Of a stretch of DNA of 64,000 nucleotides, positions 10,601 through 19,249 are shown piece by piece. Origin of the DNA: JAGVJT01 sp964513205. GTDB taxonomy: Bacteria > Pseudomonadota > Gammaproteobacteria > Legionellales > Legionellaceae. A model generated the notes under the pieces. That model saw only the letters and a list, made by a program, of their open reading frames with translations, had not been told where the DNA came from and made no database searches. The position numbers and the translations under genes are program-made. Position 1 is the stretch's first letter. Every line of letters starts with the position of its first letter. The stretch is taken from the NCBI GenBank assembly GCA_964513205.1, contig CAZELP010000002.1, positions 1-64,000 on the forward strand, given 5' to 3'.

Positions 10601-11861
10601 ATTTGGACGCGAGCGAGAGCGTTACAAGCTGCCTTATGGTGCGGTACTAACCGTGCAAGATCAGTCTTCTGTTGAGGCCGGTCAAATTATTGCAACTTGG
10701 GATCCACATACACACCCTGTTATCTCTGAAGTAAGCGGTAAACTCAAGTTTGTTGATTTGGTGGAAGGTATCACGATGAATCGTCAAACTGATGAGTTGA
10801 CTGGTTTGAGTAATATCGTTGTCATCGATGGAAAACAACGCAGTGCGGCAGGAAAAGACATGCGCCCACTCGTCAAATTGGTTTCAGAAACGGGCGAAGA
10901 TGTTTATTTGGCTGGAACAAATGTTCCTGCTCAATACTATCTGCCTGTTGATGCAATTATCAATTTTGAGGATGGACAGTCTGTTCATGTTGGAGATGTG
11001 ATCGCAAGAATTCCACAAGAACGAACAAAAACAAGAGATATCACCGGGGGCTTGCCTCGAGTAGCTGACTTGTTTGAAGCGCGTAAACCAAAAGATGCGG
11101 CTGTAATGGCTGAAATTTCTGGTTTAGTCAGCTTCGGTAAAGAAACAAAAGGAAAGAGACGTTTAATTATTACTCAGTCCGAGCAGATCGTTCATGAAGA
11201 ATTAATTCCAAAATGGCGTCATATTTCTGTTTTTGAAGGCGAGCATGTGGCTCGTGGTGAGGTTATTGCTGAAGGGCCACCAAGTCCTCATGATATCCTC
11301 CGTTTGCTTGGTGTAGGTTCTCTTGCAAACTATATTGTGAACGAAGTTCAGGATGTCTATCGTTTACAAGGTGTAAAAATTAACGATAAGCACATTGAGG
11401 TTATCGTTAGACAAATGTTGCGTAAACGAAACATAACGTTCGTCGGAGACTCTAAGTTCTTGCTAGGCGAGCAAGTTGAAGAAACAGCGTTGTTAGAAGA
11501 AAACGATAAACTTGCTAAAGAAAATAAAATCCTTGCGAGAGGAACTCCCATTTTATTGGGTATCACGAAGGCGTCTTTGGCAACTGATTCGTTTATTTCT
11601 GCGGCATCGTTCCAGGAAACTACGCGCGTCTTGACTGAGGCTGCTGTGAGTGGAAAGGTTGATGATTTACGTGGATTGAAGGAAAACGTGATGGTGGGAC
11701 GACTTATTCCTGCGGGAACGGGTTATACCTATCATCAGTCGAGAAAAGCGAAGCGTGCACGTGCAAAACTGCAGGAACAAGGAAATCATACAATTTCTGC
11801 AACAGAAGTGCAGCATGCACTAAGTGAAGCGCTTAACGCTGAAAATCGAGAGGAACATTAA
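7626..11861 (+). CDS. rpoC: DNA-directed RNA polymerase subunit beta'
   Basis: RpoC carries the catalytic Mg loop NADFDGD and the N-terminal zinc site ([20 protein letters not shown]). I place the start at TTG 7626, since GGGAGG (7613-7618) sits seven bases upstream, giving 1411 aa. A reading from TTG 7611 would put the ribosome site inside the gene. ATG 7650, beginning MSDLLGML, is the alternative. The bridge helix, trigger loop and C-terminal regions are continuous with no interruption. Confidence 0.98.
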   Translation: [1411 protein letters not shown]

Positions 11862-11867
11862 TGATCT

Positions 11868-11923
11868 GCCGGAATCGGATATGAGACTCTTGACAATCTC
11901 AAGAGACATATATAGAATCCGGC
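11868..11923 (+). promoter_or_regulatory. str operon promoter within nested inverted repeats
   Basis: TTGACA (11890-11895) and TAGAAT (11913-11918) are separated by exactly 17 bases, a near-consensus sigma-70 promoter driving rpsL. The -35 element is part of an inverted repeat, CTCTTGA with TCAAGAG. The whole promoter is enclosed by GCCGGA (11868-11873) and TCCGGC (11918-11923). The outer repeat could also act as a weak terminator for rpoC. Confidence 0.75.
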
Positions 11924-11971
11924 ATCTTTATGCGTGTGAAATAAATTTGCTATAGTTGGAGTTAATTATAA

Positions 11972-12352
11972 ATGGCTACCATTAACCAGTTAGTACGTAA
12001 GCCTCGTGTTGCTGTGAAAAAGAAAAGTAACGTGCCCGCACTAGAGTCTTGCCCGCAGCGTCGTGGCGTATGTACTCGTGTTTATACCACAACACCAAAA
12101 AAGCCTAACTCTGCGATGCGGAAGGTTGCTCGTGTTCGTTTGACAAATGGTTTTGAGGTTACCTCATACATCGGAGGAGAAGGACACAACCTTCAGGAGC
12201 ACTCTGTTGTGCTTATTCGTGGAGGCCGGGTTAAAGACTTACCTGGTGTTCGTTATCACACGGTTCGTGGTAGCTTGGATACCTCTGGTGTGAATGATCG
12301 TAAACAAGGTCGTTCTAAATATGGTACTAAAAAGCCTAAAGACAAGAAATAA
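11972..12352 (+). CDS. rpsL: 30S ribosomal protein S12
   Basis: S12 sits at the decoding centre. The 126-aa product shows TTTPKKPNSAMRKVARVRL and GRVKDLPGVRYHTVRG, so both lysines commonly changed in streptomycin-resistant strains are the sensitive-type residues. ATG 11972 follows GGAG. It opens the str operon 54 bases downstream of the strong promoter. Confidence 0.98.
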   Translation: MATINQLVRKPRVAVKKKSNVPALESCPQRRGVCTRVYTTTPKKPNSAMRKVARVRLTNGFEVTSYIGGEGHNLQEHSVVLIRGGRVKDLPGVRYHTVRGSLDTSGVNDRKQGRSKYGTKKPKDKK

Positions 12353-12371
12353 TTGAGTGTAGGAAAAGAAA

Positions 12372-12890
12372 ATGCCAAGACGAAGAGAAGTCCCCAAACG
12401 TGAAATTTTACCAGATCCAAAACATCACAGTGAAATTTTAGCAAAATTTATTAACGTTCTGATGGTCAGTGGTAAGAAATCTGTTGCCGAGACAATTGTT
12501 TACGGTGCTCTTGATGCCATCGAAGACAAACTAAAGAAAACCAAGAAGTCAGACGACGAAGGTGAAGGTTCAAGCAGTGGATCTGCTGTTTTGAATTATT
12601 TTGAGCAGGCACTAAGCAATGTTCGTCCAACTGTTGAGGTTCGTTCTCGTCGTGTTGGCGGCGCAACTTACCAGGTTCCAGTGGAAGTTCGTACAGAGCG
12701 TAGCGTTGCATTGGGTATGCGTTGGATTGTTCAGTCTGCTCGTGCTCGAGGCGAAAAAGGTATGATGTTGCGTTTGGCTGGCGAGCTAATGGATGCTTAC
12801 GAAAACAAGGGCGCTGCAGTCAAGAAGCGTGAAGATGTCCATCGCATGGCGAAAGCGAACCAGGCGTTTGCACATTTCAGATGGAATTAG
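12372..12890 (+). CDS. rpsG: 30S ribosomal protein S7
   Basis: S7 nucleates assembly of the 30S head and in E. coli represses the str operon. The 172-aa product begins MPRRREVPKREILPDPKHHS and contains RVGGATYQVPVEVR. A Ser/Glu/Lys-rich insertion (KKTKKSDDEGEGSSSGSA, about residues 55-72) makes it longer than the 156-aa mature type. The gene follows rpsL by 19 bases. Confidence 0.97.
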   Translation: MPRRREVPKREILPDPKHHSEILAKFINVLMVSGKKSVAETIVYGALDAIEDKLKKTKKSDDEGEGSSSGSAVLNYFEQALSNVRPTVEVRSRRVGGATYQVPVEVRTERSVALGMRWIVQSARARGEKGMMLRLAGELMDAYENKGAAVKKREDVHRMAKANQAFAHFRWN

Positions 12891-12908
12891 AGAGATAAGG
12901 GGATACAG

Positions 12909-15005
12909 GTGTCAACGACTCCATTAGAACTATATCGAAACATTGGCATCGTCGCACACGTCGATGCGGGTAAAACAACCACGACAGAGCGTGTTTTGTT
13001 CTATACAGGAACTTCTCACAAAATCGGTGAGGTACATGACGGCACGGCCACAATGGATTGGATGGTTCAGGAACAAGAACGTGGGATTACCATTACATCA
13101 GCGGCAACAACTTGCTACTGGTCTGGTATGGAAAAACAACATACGAAACATCGCATCAACATTATTGATACGCCTGGACACGTTGACTTCATGATTGAAG
13201 TAGAGCGTTCTCTTCGTGTACTTGACGGTGCCGTTGTTGTATTTGACTCAGTTGCGGGTGTAGAGCCGCAATCTGAAACTGTCTGGAGACAGGCGGCTAA
13301 ATATGGTGTTCCTCGGATCGTTTTTGTGAATAAGATGGACCGAATGGGTGCAAACTTCATTCGTGTCGTTGAACAAATTAAAATGCGGTTAGGTTCTTGC
13401 CCGATTATTGTTCAATTGCCAATTGGTTCTGAAGAGCATTTCAAAGGGGTTGTTGACCTTGTTAAAATGAAAGCGATTCTTTGGGATGAAGAAACAAAAG
13501 GCATGACATTCAAATATGCTGATGTTCCTGCTGATATGTTGGAGCAAGCAGAAGCATTCCGAGCTCAATTGGTTGAAGCTGCAGCAGAAGTATCTGAAGA
13601 GCTCATGGACAAATATCTTGAGTCCGGAGAGTTGTCTGAAGCAGAAATCAAAAATGCATTGCGTAAACGCACGATTGCAAACGAAATTGTTCCAGTTTTT
13701 TGTGGTTCTGCATTTAAAAACAAAGGCGTTCAAGCTGTGCTCGATGGTGTCATAGAATACTTGCCTTCTCCTTTAGATATTCCGCCTGTTTCTGGTGTGG
13801 ATGATGATGGTGAGCCTGCAACTCGCGAAACATCAAGCAAAGCGCCTTTTTCTGCGCTTGCGTTTAAAATTGCGACTGACCCATTCGTTGGTACGTTGAC
13901 TTACTTCCGAGTTTATTCTGGCGTGTTGAAGTCTGGTGATACAGTTTACAACCCAGTGAAAGATAAAAAAGAGCGAATCGGACGCTTATTGCAGATGCAT
14001 GCAAACTCTAGAGAAGAAATTAAAGAAGTACACGCAGGGGATATTGCGGCTGCAATCGGCTTGAAAACTGTGACTACAGGTGACTCATTATGTGATCCTA
14101 ACTCTATGATTACACTAGAGCGAATGGATTTTCCTGAGCCTGTAATTGCCGTTGCTGTTGAGCCTAAGTCCAAAGCAGACCAAGAGAAAATGGGTATTGC
14201 TTTAGGTAAATTGGCGCAAGAAGATCCTTCTTTCAGAGTACATACTGATGAAGAAACAGGCCAAACCATCATCGAAGGGATGGGCGAGCTTCATCTTGAA
14301 ATTATTGTAGACAGAATGAAACGCGAATTCATGGTAGAGGCAAATGTGGGTAAACCACAAGTTGCTTATCGTGAGACACTGAAAGCGACTGTCGAGCAAG
14401 AAGGTAAATTTGTTCGTCAATCAGGTGGACGTGGTCAGTATGGTCATGTGTGGCTTAAAATTGAGCCATTGGCACGTGGTCAAGGTTACGAATTCGTTAA
14501 CGAAATTGTGGGTGGTGTCATCCCCAAAGAATATATTCCTGCTGTTGACAAAGGTATTCAAGAACAGCTTCAGAATGGTGTGATCGCAGGTTACCCTGTT
14601 GTTGACGTTAAAGTTACACTATTCGACGGTTCGTTCCATGAGGTGGATTCTAGTGAGATGGCATTTAAGATTGCCGGTTCAATGGGATTCAAGCAAGGTG
14701 CTCAAAAAGCGACCCCTGTTTTATTAGAGCCTATCATGCGTGTGGAAGTTGTTACGCCTGAAGACTACATGGGTGACGTAATGGGTGACTTGAGTCGAAG
14801 AAGGGGTGTCTTGCAAGGTATGGATGAATCACCTGCGGGCCGGTTAATTCACGCGGAAGTTCCATTGGCAGAAATGTTTGGTTACTCAACTGATTTGCGT
14901 TCAGCGACGCAAGGTCGAGCAACTTATACAATGGAATTCTCTAAATATGCTGAAGCTCCAGCAAATATTGCTGAAGCAATTATCAAAAAATATAAAAGCG
15001 AATGA
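12909..15005 (+). CDS. fusA: Elongation factor G
   Basis: EF-G is the GTPase driving translocation and, with RRF, ribosome recycling. The 698-aa product starts at GTG 12909 after an AAGGGG site. The G1 motif AHVDAGKTTTTE, the DTPGHVDF motif and NKMDRMGA are all present, as are the later domains ending in RATYTMEFSKY. The length is standard. It is 11 bases from tuf. Confidence 0.98.
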   Translation: MSTTPLELYRNIGIVAHVDAGKTTTTERVLFYTGTSHKIGEVHDGTATMDWMVQEQERGITITSAATTCYWSGMEKQHTKHRINIIDTPGHVDFMIEVERSLRVLDGAVVVFDSVAGVEPQSETVWRQAAKYGVPRIVFVNKMDRMGANFIRVVEQIKMRLGSCPIIVQLPIGSEEHFKGVVDLVKMKAILWDEETKGMTFKYADVPADMLEQAEAFRAQLVEAAAEVSEELMDKYLESGELSEAEIKNALRKRTIANEIVPVFCGSAFKNKGVQAVLDGVIEYLPSPLDIPPVSGVDDDGEPATRETSSKAPFSALAFKIATDPFVGTLTYFRVYSGVLKSGDTVYNPVKDKKERIGRLLQMHANSREEIKEVHAGDIAAAIGLKTVTTGDSLCDPNSMITLERMDFPEPVIAVAVEPKSKADQEKMGIALGKLAQEDPSFRVHTDEETGQTIIEGMGELHLEIIVDRMKREFMVEANVGKPQVAYRETLKATVEQEGKFVRQSGGRGQYGHVWLKIEPLARGQGYEFVNEIVGGVIPKEYIPAVDKGIQEQLQNGVIAGYPVVDVKVTLFDGSFHEVDSSEMAFKIAGSMGFKQGAQKATPVLLEPIMRVEVVTPEDYMGDVMGDLSRRRGVLQGMDESPAGRLIHAEVPLAEMFGYSTDLRSATQGRATYTMEFSKYAEAPANIAEAIIKKYKSE

Positions 15006-15016
15006 GGTAACTAAAA

Positions 15017-16207
15017 ATGGCTAAGGAAAAATTTGAGCGGAAGAAGCCGCACGTTAACGTAGGTACAATTGGTCACGTTGACCACGGTAAGACGACGCTA
15101 ACAGCGGCGATTACGACGATCATGGCAAAGAAGCATGGCGGTATTGCAAAGGCGTATGACCAAATTGATGCTGCACCAGAAGAGCGGGCACGCGGTATTA
15201 CGATATCAACAGCGCACGTAGAGTATGAGTCAAATGCACGTCACTATGCACACGTAGATTGCCCAGGACATGCTGACTACATCAAGAACATGATTACGGG
15301 TGCGGCACAGATGGACGGCGCGATATTGGTCGTATCAGCAGCTGATGGTCCTATGCCACAAACACGCGAACACATTCTGTTGTCACGACAAGTAGGTGTT
15401 CCTTATATCGTTGTGTTTTTGAACAAAGCGGATATGGTTGACGATCCTGAGTTGTTAGAGCTTGTTGAGATGGAAGTTCGAGACCTTTTAAGCTCTTATG
15501 ATTTTCCTGGCGATGATATTCCTATCGTTGTTGGCTCTGCATTGAAGGCGTTGGAAGGTGACACAAGTGAAATTGGTGAGCCAGCGATAGTGAAGCTTGT
15601 TGAGACAATGGACGCTTATATTCCTGAGCCAGTAAGAAACATAGACAAGAGCTTCTTGTTGCCAATCGAAGACGTGTTTTCTATTTCAGGCCGCGGCACA
15701 GTCGTCACAGGTCGAGTAGAGAGTGGAATTGTGAAGGTCGGCGAAGAAGTTGAGATTGTCGGTATTCGCCCCACACAGAAGACGACTTGTACAGGCGTTG
15801 AGATGTTCCGTAAGCTTCTAGACGAAGGTCGAGCTGGGGACAACGTGGGTGTATTGTTACGTGGAACAAAGCGTGATGATGTTGAGCGCGGACAAGTTTT
15901 GGCGAAGCCAGGTTCAATCAAGCCTCACACGAAGTTTGAAGCTGAAGTGTATGTATTGTCTAAAGAAGAGGGTGGTCGACACACGCCATTTTTCAATGGT
16001 TACCGTCCACAGTTTTACTTCAGAACGACAGACGTAACAGGCACATGTGATTTACCTGAAGGCATTGAGATGGTAATGCCAGGAGATAACGTGAAGTTGG
16101 TTGTTGCGCTTCATGCTCCGATTGCGATGGACGAAGGTTTAAGATTCGCGATTCGTGAAGGTGGCCGTACTGTAGGTGCGGGTGTTGTTGCTAAAATTAT
16201 CGAGTGA
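15017..16207 (+). CDS. tuf: Elongation factor Tu
   Basis: EF-Tu delivers aminoacyl-tRNA to the ribosome. The 396-aa product contains GHVDHGKT (P loop), DCPGHADY and NKADM. The tRNA-Trp/secE arrangement at the window start suggests a second tuf copy just outside the window, as in many gammaproteobacteria. rpsJ starts only four bases after the stop, so the str and S10 gene groups are physically fused. Confidence 0.98.
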   Translation: MAKEKFERKKPHVNVGTIGHVDHGKTTLTAAITTIMAKKHGGIAKAYDQIDAAPEERARGITISTAHVEYESNARHYAHVDCPGHADYIKNMITGAAQMDGAILVVSAADGPMPQTREHILLSRQVGVPYIVVFLNKADMVDDPELLELVEMEVRDLLSSYDFPGDDIPIVVGSALKALEGDTSEIGEPAIVKLVETMDAYIPEPVRNIDKSFLLPIEDVFSISGRGTVVTGRVESGIVKVGEEVEIVGIRPTQKTTCTGVEMFRKLLDEGRAGDNVGVLLRGTKRDDVERGQVLAKPGSIKPHTKFEAEVYVLSKEEGGRHTPFFNGYRPQFYFRTTDVTGTCDLPEGIEMVMPGDNVKLVVALHAPIAMDEGLRFAIREGGRTVGAGVVAKIIE

Positions 16208-16211
16208 AAAA

Positions 16212-16529
16212 ATGACAAATAATCAAAACATTAAAATTAGACTAAAGTCGTTTGATCACCGCATGATCGATGTGTCAACGCGTGAAATTGTTGAGACAGT
16301 CAAACGAACTGGCGCAACTATTCGAGGACCGATTCCGTTGCCTGTCAAGAAGGAAAAATATTCTGTGCTGATTTCACCACACGTGAACAAAGATGCGCAG
16401 GATCAATATGAAATCCGTACGCACAAGCGCTTGGTGATCATCATCAACCCTACCGAAAAAACAGTAGACGCATTGATGAAGCTTGATCTCGCAGCAGGGG
16501 TTGATGTTCAAATTAGTCTTGATGATTAA
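16212..16529 (+). CDS. rpsJ: 30S ribosomal protein S10
   Basis: S10 is part of the 30S head and the NusE subunit of antitermination complexes. I place the start at ATG 16212 (MTNNQNIKIRLKSFDHRM), 105 aa, because upstream in-frame codons overlap the end of tuf. The motif TGATIRGPIPLPVKKEKYSV is diagnostic. No long S10-type leader exists, since tuf ends four bases upstream, so L4 control of the E. coli type is unlikely. Confidence 0.97.
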   Translation: MTNNQNIKIRLKSFDHRMIDVSTREIVETVKRTGATIRGPIPLPVKKEKYSVLISPHVNKDAQDQYEIRTHKRLVIIINPTEKTVDALMKLDLAAGVDVQISLDD

Positions 16530-16559
16530 TGAGTGCAAAATATTATTGAGGGGTAAATG

Positions 16560-17207
16560 ATGATCGGTTTATTAGGCCGCAAGGTTGGCATGACGCGAGT
16601 CTTCACTGAGGACGGAGCTTCAATTCCTGTTTCAGTGGTTGAAGTCGTTCCAAACCGCGTTTCACAAATTAAAGATGAAGCGCGTGATGGATACAATGCA
16701 ATTCAGCTGACCGGTGGTGTTAAAAAAGCAAGTCGTGTCAATAAGCCAATGACAGGACATTTTGCTGCAGCTCAAGTTGAAGCTGGCGATATGATGTGCG
16801 AGTTTCGAGTTGATAGCTTAGAGCAGTACGCGCTTGGCCAAGTGATTTCTGTTTCAGATGTTTTTTCTGGTGGACAAAAAGTAGATGTATCTGCTCATTC
16901 TAAAGGAAAAGGTTTTGCTGGAACCGTAAAACGGCATAATTTTAGAACACAAGATGCAACGCATGGTAACTCTCGTTCGCATCGCGTTCCTGGCTCTATT
17001 GGTCAAAACCAAACTCCAGGCCGTGTTTTTAAAGGCAAAAAAATGGCAGGGCATTTGGGTAATGTGCGTGTGACAACACAATCGCTTGAGTTGGTTCGTG
17101 TTGATGCTGATAGAAACCTGCTTCTGATCAAAGGGGCTATTCCTGGTGCACCAGGTGCACGGGTTGAAGTCAAGCCTGCAGTAAAATTTAAAGAGGAGAG
17201 CAAATAA
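16560..17207 (+). CDS. rplC: 50S ribosomal protein L3
   Basis: L3 is an early 50S assembly protein reaching towards the peptidyl transferase centre. Two ATG codons are adjacent (16557 and 16560). The second is six bases from GAGGGG and gives the family-typical start MIGLLGRKVGMTRVF, 215 aa. The conserved GQNQTPGRVFKGKKMAGHLG block near residue 143 includes the methylated-glutamine region. It overlaps rplD by one base. Confidence 0.97.
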   Translation: MIGLLGRKVGMTRVFTEDGASIPVSVVEVVPNRVSQIKDEARDGYNAIQLTGGVKKASRVNKPMTGHFAAAQVEAGDMMCEFRVDSLEQYALGQVISVSDVFSGGQKVDVSAHSKGKGFAGTVKRHNFRTQDATHGNSRSHRVPGSIGQNQTPGRVFKGKKMAGHLGNVRVTTQSLELVRVDADRNLLLIKGAIPGAPGARVEVKPAVKFKEESK

Positions 17208-17812
17208 TGGAACTCTCAATTCAAGATAAAAAAACGACTCTAGAAGTGAGTGATATCATTTTTGGTGCTCCCTATCGCGAAGATCTTATTCATCAAGCAG
17301 TGGTAACTGTATTGAATCACGAGCGTTCAGGAAACAGTGCACAAAAAACTCGCGCTGAAGTTCGTGGCGGTGGAAAAAAACCATGGAATCAAAAAGGTTC
17401 CGGTCGTGCACGTGCTGGTACAATTCGAAGTCCTTTGTGGCGCTCTGGTGGTGTGATATTTGCCGCTAAGAAAAGAGATTATTCTCAAAAAATTAATAAA
17501 AAAATGTACAAAGGCGCAATTCGTAGTATAATTGCCGAACTTTATCGTTCAGGCCGTTTGACAATCGTTAGTGAATTCTCTTGTGAAACACCAAAGACAA
17601 AAGAATTTAAAGCAAAAATGCAAGCCTTAAATCTTGAGAGTGCTTTGATTGTCATGCATGAAGTTGGTGAAATTGAGTATTTGGCTTCTCGTAATCTTTA
17701 TGAGTACGCAATGGCGGATACAATCTCAATTGACCCATATATTTTGCTGCGCTATGAACATGTTGTCATGACGGTAGACGCCGTTAAAGCGTTGGAGGGA
17801 CAGTTACAATGA
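17207..17812 (+). CDS. rplD: 50S ribosomal protein L4
   Basis: L4 lines the polypeptide exit tunnel. The 201-aa product has the long internal loop with RGGGKKPWNQKGSGRARAGT near residue 50. Start and preceding stop overlap as TAATG, indicating translational coupling with rplC, and its own stop overlaps rplW as ATGA. The autoregulatory function known in E. coli is doubtful here given the missing S10 leader. Confidence 0.97.
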   Translation: MELSIQDKKTTLEVSDIIFGAPYREDLIHQAVVTVLNHERSGNSAQKTRAEVRGGGKKPWNQKGSGRARAGTIRSPLWRSGGVIFAAKKRDYSQKINKKMYKGAIRSIIAELYRSGRLTIVSEFSCETPKTKEFKAKMQALNLESALIVMHEVGEIEYLASRNLYEYAMADTISIDPYILLRYEHVVMTVDAVKALEGQLQ

Positions 17813-18105
17813 ATAAAGAGCGCATGCTGATGGTGATCAGAGAGCCTGCTATCTCTGAAAAAACAACTTTGTTGGCTGATAAGCATAAACAATTTACTTT
17901 CAAGGTTTTAAAAACGGCAACGAAGTATGAAATTAAATTGGCCGTTGAACAGTTGTTCAATGTGAAAGTAAAGCGTGTAGCTGTTCTCAATGTAAAAGGG
18001 AAAGCAAAACGATTTAAACAACGATTAGGTGTTAGGTCCGACTGGAAAAAAGCGTATGTCAGTTTACAACCGGGCTTCGACATTGACTTTACAGTGACAG
18101 AGTAG
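17809..18105 (+). CDS. rplW: 50S ribosomal protein L23
   Basis: L23 sits at the tunnel exit and is a docking site for trigger factor and SRP. The 98-aa product carries the family pattern EPAISEKTTLLADKHKQFTF and VAVLNVKGKAKRFKQRLG. It overlaps rplD by four bases (ATGA). Confidence 0.96.
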   Translation: MNKERMLMVIREPAISEKTTLLADKHKQFTFKVLKTATKYEIKLAVEQLFNVKVKRVAVLNVKGKAKRFKQRLGVRSDWKKAYVSLQPGFDIDFTVTE

Positions 18106-18116
18106 GATAAGTAATT

Positions 18117-18944
18117 ATGGCATTATTAAAATCCAAACCAACATCGCCAGGGAAACGCGGCGAGATTCGTGTTGTTCATCCTGGAATCCATAAGGGAAAA
18201 CCTTATTCTGGCTTAGTTGAAAAACTGAAAAAAACAGGCGGACGAAACAACCAAGGTCGAATTACAGTTCGACACATTGGTGGTGGTGTTCGGACTCAGT
18301 ATCGCATGATCGACTTTAAACGCTCTAAAGACGGTATAGAAGGTCGTGTAGAACGTCTTGAGTACGATCCAAATCGAACTGCGTTGATTGCATTAGTTCT
18401 TTACCAAGATGGTGAACGACGTTATATTATTGCTCCCAACGGCTTAAAAGTAGGTGATACAGTTGTGAGCGGCCAAGACGCTCCCATTAGCGTTGGAAAC
18501 TGTTTGCCTCTAAAAAATATTCCAATGGGTACAACAATTCACTGTGTTGAGTTGAAGCCTGGCAAAGGTGCTCAATTACTACGTAGTGCTGGCTGTAGTG
18601 GTCAGCTCGTAGCAAAAGAGGGCGCTTATGCAACAATTCGCCTACGATCTACTGAGATGAGAAAAGTACTTCTAACTTGCCGTGCAACTATTGGCGAGGT
18701 TGGAAACTTAGAGCATTCATTAAGAGTGTTGGGTAAAGCCGGTGCTAAACGCTGGCGTGGTATAAGACCGACGGTTCGCGGTGTTGCGATGAACCCTGTT
18801 GATCATCCACATGGGGGTGGTGAGGGTAGAACATCGGCTGGACGTCATCCAGTTTCACCATGGGGTGTTCCAACGAAGGGGTATAAGACACGCTCTAACA
18901 AGCGTACTGATACATTCATCGTTAGACGACGTAAGCAAAAATAA
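18117..18944 (+). CDS. rplB: 50S ribosomal protein L2
   Basis: L2 is required for subunit association and peptidyl transfer. The 275-aa product has RHIGGGVRTQYRMIDFKR and the strongly conserved C-terminal block GVAMNPVDHPHGGGEGRTSA, which contains the functional histidine. It starts 11 bases after rplW. Confidence 0.98.
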   Translation: MALLKSKPTSPGKRGEIRVVHPGIHKGKPYSGLVEKLKKTGGRNNQGRITVRHIGGGVRTQYRMIDFKRSKDGIEGRVERLEYDPNRTALIALVLYQDGERRYIIAPNGLKVGDTVVSGQDAPISVGNCLPLKNIPMGTTIHCVELKPGKGAQLLRSAGCSGQLVAKEGAYATIRLRSTEMRKVLLTCRATIGEVGNLEHSLRVLGKAGAKRWRGIRPTVRGVAMNPVDHPHGGGEGRTSAGRHPVSPWGVPTKGYKTRSNKRTDTFIVRRRKQK

Positions 18945-18961
18945 TCTAAGAGGGTAAACAA

Positions 18962-19240
18962 GTGGCTCGTTCGGTTAGAAAAGGTCCTTTTATTGACAAG
19001 CATCTGCTAAACAAGGTTGAAGCAGCCATTGCGGCGAAATCTAAAAAACCAATTAAAACTTGGTCTAGACGGTCAACAATTATTCCTGAGATGATTGATC
19101 TAACGATTGCGGTACATAATGGCAGAGACCATGTGCCTGTGTTCATTACAGATAATATGGTTGGTCACAAATTGGGTGAGTTTGCCATGACTCGTACGTT
19201 TAAAGGTCATTCTGGAGACAGAAAGGCTAAAGGTAAATAA
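18962..19240 (+). CDS. rpsS: 30S ribosomal protein S19
   Basis: S19 forms a complex with S13 in the 30S head. The 92-aa product begins at GTG 18962 (MARSVRKGPFIDKHL) after GAGGG and includes WSRRSTIIPEMIDLTIAVHNG and GHKLGEFAMTRTFKGHSG, both diagnostic. It is nine bases from rplV. Confidence 0.97.
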   Translation: MARSVRKGPFIDKHLLNKVEAAIAAKSKKPIKTWSRRSTIIPEMIDLTIAVHNGRDHVPVFITDNMVGHKLGEFAMTRTFKGHSGDRKAKGK

Positions 19241-19249
19241 GAGGCAGCG

